64,000 nt of DNA from Spizellomyces punctatus DAOM BR117 (Eukaryota > Chytridiomycota > Chytridiomycetes > Spizellomycetales > Spizellomycetaceae), in the NCBI RefSeq assembly GCF_000182565.1, contig NW_015971543.1, positions 345,397-409,396 on the forward strand, in the 5' to 3' direction. Position numbers and translations under genes: made by a program. Position 1 is the first letter of the stretch; the number at the start of each line of letters is the position of its first letter. The notes under the pieces are model-generated. The model saw only the letters and a program-made list of their open reading frames with translations. It searched no databases and was not told the DNA's origin. Below, piece after piece: positions 62,601 to 64,000 of this stretch.

Positions 62601-62808
62601 ACAGCCGCTCCCAGTCCGATTGCTGTGGAACCTCATCCGCGTTAGGGTCTTTTGCTGCATCCCCGTCGTACTTTTGCATGTCCCTTCCGTTGGCCCCATC
62701 AATGTGGTCTATAATGCGCATTATTACGAGAGCACCTGTGCGGTAAAGCTGTCCAAACAAATGCATACCACCATAAGCACCGTTACCCATAAGATAATCC
62801 TCTGCCAT
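59680..62808 (-). CDS. PRP39: U1 snRNP-associated HAT-repeat protein PRP39
   Basis: Minus-strand gene of many exons. Start at 62808 (MAEDYLMGNGAYG). The first intron is taken as 62709-62768 (GTATGC...TTATAG, 60 bases), after which DHIDGANGRDMQKYDGD continues in frame. HAT-type helical repeats follow: SDWERLWDAVSK, NPDDFESWEYLIAAAEG, YDHFLLKFPLCFGYWKKYAD, FERGADAVGYDFMSHVFWDK, IMAILERIIHIPLHQYARYF. Then RQRIHAIKSELYMKTQDAVH, RPYFHVKPLDEAQLANWRRY and ALYEEFWKRYIQFLLAREDF. The tail is Gln/Ala/Tyr/Gly-rich (GYYGAAPAAGAPQQ) and ends at 59680. 'FHVKPLDxxQLxNWxxYLxFE' is the Prp39 hallmark. Prp39 (with Prp42, or as a homodimer in most eukaryotes) forms a scaffold on U1 snRNP for 5' splice-site choice. 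Some internal exon borders are approximate. Confidence 0.93.
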
Positions 62809-62997
62809 CTTGTGTTGTCAGGTGGTATGGACTAGGGTAGGATGTGCGATCGCGACGGATTTGACAAGATTTTGTTCGAAAAAGCAATTTGCAATCCGAT
62901 GGAATGTCAAAGACACGTCAGGCATTTACCACGTGAACACGCTCGATCGTGAAGGCGACTTTCAGAATCCCGCCCTTGACCGCCACGGGTGAAAAGC

Positions 62998-63677
62998 ATG
63001 TTGAAGCCAAAAGTTATTACCCAAGTCCTTCAGCAAGCCAACACCGCAGGCGTTCACGCCGCACTGTAAGGATACGCTGTTTACATTGACGAGAGCATCA
63101 CCTCATACTCTGACTTTTAATGATATGCATTATGTGCGCTTCACCTTACTCTAGTCTCTTAAACCCCGACGGATCACTGGTGTCCTTTGCAGGGGGGACG
63201 GAGAAGGATGCCAAGGTCTTGGCAGCAGTGGCCAGTAATGTGTGGTTTGGATATGAGCGGTACGGTAAACCTCCTGCTGCGAATTCAGTGGAGGGTGGGG
63301 AGGGAAAAGAAGGTTTGCGAAATTTGATACTGGATTGCGAGGTGCGGTATTGTTAGTGCTATACTGGTGCTGGAATATTGGTTTTAAATCCAATATGTGT
63401 CATTGTATAAGCAAGGGAAGCTATCGATAACAAGGACAAGCAGGATGCTCTTATGTCTAGTGGCTGATGAAAGGGTGGAATGGGGTTTGCTAAAGGCAAA
63501 GGTAATTCCATACACATTCCCACCCCAAGATTTCATACTGATGCGATCTATCGGCTTAGACAAGAACACTGAAAGAATATTTGGAAGGGCCATTAAACTT
63601 GGTTGCGAGTTATTAACGAGAGAGAAATCTTTGCCAAGCAGGCTGAGCATCTTGTCGTTCCCCATCTACTTTCTTGA
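62998..63677 (+). CDS. LAMTOR2: Ragulator subunit LAMTOR2 (p14, roadblock fold)
   Basis: Four exons, 62998-63065, 63155-63341, 63412-63501 and 63639-63677, give exactly 128 codons. The product reads MLKPKVITQVLQQANTAGVH, then LLLNPDGSLVSFAGG, DAKVLAAVASNVWFGYERYG, LRNLILDCEQGKLSITRTSR and LLKAKQAEHLVVPHLLS. This follows animal LAMTOR2 through its whole length, including the MLRPKALTQVL-type start. The small last exon (39 bases) sits after a 137-base intron with a TATTAAC branch-like word. Reading through that intron instead would add about 70 residues with no family likeness. LAMTOR2 pairs with LAMTOR3 in Ragulator, which anchors Rag GTPases and TORC1 at the lysosome or vacuole. It is divergent from PRP39 with 189 bases between starts. 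Confidence 0.92.
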
Positions 63678-63786
63678 TTATGAATTATTGAATACATACA
63701 TAAAAGCGCTTTAACTATCTCCCTAAGTACAAATCGCCACTGATAGTTGGATGCATAACTACAATTACATTTAAGTTCGTATTTTG

Positions 63787-64000
63787 CTAACGCAGCGCTA
63801 GCGTTGACGCAACGAGAACGGCGACGAACGTGAAGATGCCCGAAGCAGACTTGAAGGCCCCACTATTAGGGCCCATAGTGTCCGGAGTTGTTACAAGAGG
63901 GAGCGAGTTCATAATCTTAAACTGTTGACTATTCGTCGGACCAGGGAAAGTGTCAGGCACGCAGTTTCCGTTCGCAGGAACCCTCTGGGGGTCAAGGTCG
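63787..64000 (-). CDS. C-terminus of probable GPI-anchored protein (partial)
   Basis: The minus frame is open from the window edge to a stop at 63787. It reads DLDPQRVPANGNCVPDTFPG, PTNSQQFKIMNSLPLVTTPD, TMGPNSGAFKSASG and then a hydrophobic tail (IFTFVAVLVASTLALR). A small-residue site (NSG or SASG) followed by a hydrophobic C-terminal end is the classic GPI-attachment signal, so a secreted, surface-anchored protein is likely. The family cannot be told from the last 70 residues. The 5' part is outside the window. Confidence 0.65.
   Translation of the reverse strand, partial: DLDPQRVPANGNCVPDTFPGPTNSQQFKIMNSLPLVTTPDTMGPNSGAFKSASGIFTFVAVLVASTLALR

Noticed and set aside
1-64000. Looked for transposons, terminal inverted repeats, CRISPR arrays, rRNA and a secondary-metabolite cluster.
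   Set aside because: No transposase or reverse-transcriptase motifs, no regular spacer arrays, and no clustering of biosynthetic enzymes. The genes are ordinary cellular ones in mixed orientations.

Overview
This is eukaryotic nuclear DNA from a fungus. Genes are dense and on both strands, and coding regions are broken by many short GT-AG introns of roughly 55-140 bases. The gene content points to a zoosporic (flagellated, chytrid-like) fungus. There is a rotatin homologue (a basal-body protein lost from non-flagellated fungi), a TTC16/TTC6-like TPR protein and a Ragulator LAMTOR2 subunit. These sit beside clearly fungal items: a TRAPPII Trs65-like subunit, a Bem3-type PX-PH-RhoGAP, a PMP47-type peroxisomal carrier and an Sdd3-like M16 peptidase. 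I could not run any search, so the lineage is inference.

Layout. 0-8 kb: a one-pass membrane LEA-2-like protein and clathrin heavy chain, both minus. 8.4-17.4 kb: TTC16-like TPR protein (+), a SMIM13-like micro-protein (-), SNU13 (+), Trs65-like (+), a CUE-domain protein (-) and SDE2 (+). 17.5-24.4 kb: rotatin (-). 25.3-27.8 kb: an RS-rich protein whose last exon encodes an Sm/LSm-like fold (+). 28.4-31.9 kb: a polytopic membrane cyclic-nucleotide phosphodiesterase (-). 32.5-33.9 kb: a NagD-type HAD phosphatase (-). 34.2-36.3 kb: decayed coding relics. 36.6-38.4 kb: an arrestin-like protein (-). 38.4-39.8 kb: apparently empty. 39.8-44.7 kb: an ABCC/MRP transporter (-). 45.4-49.3 kb: an M16 peptidase (-). 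49.5-53.8 kb: the RhoGAP (-). 54.8-55.9 kb: a second decayed gene (+). 56-57.3 kb: peroxisomal carrier (-). 57.6-59.5 kb: F-box/beta-propeller protein (+). 59.7-62.8 kb: PRP39 (-). 63.0-63.7 kb: LAMTOR2 (+). 63.8-64 kb: the 3' end of a probable GPI-anchored protein (-).

Themes. There is no operon or biosynthetic cluster. Two functional groups recur: pre-mRNA splicing (SNU13, SDE2, PRP39, the RS/Sm-like protein) and membrane traffic (clathrin, Trs65, CUE protein, arrestin, RhoGAP, LAMTOR2). Some splicing genes carry unusual introns of their own. SNU13 and PRP39 each have a stop-free intron whose length is a multiple of three, so retention would give a longer protein, and SDE2 has a GC-AG intron. 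I found no transposon, CRISPR array, rRNA or convincing tRNA. The most novel item is the RS-rich protein with an apparent C-terminal Sm-like domain created by a 68-base intron. The polytopic membrane PDE and the two relic loci also merit a second look.
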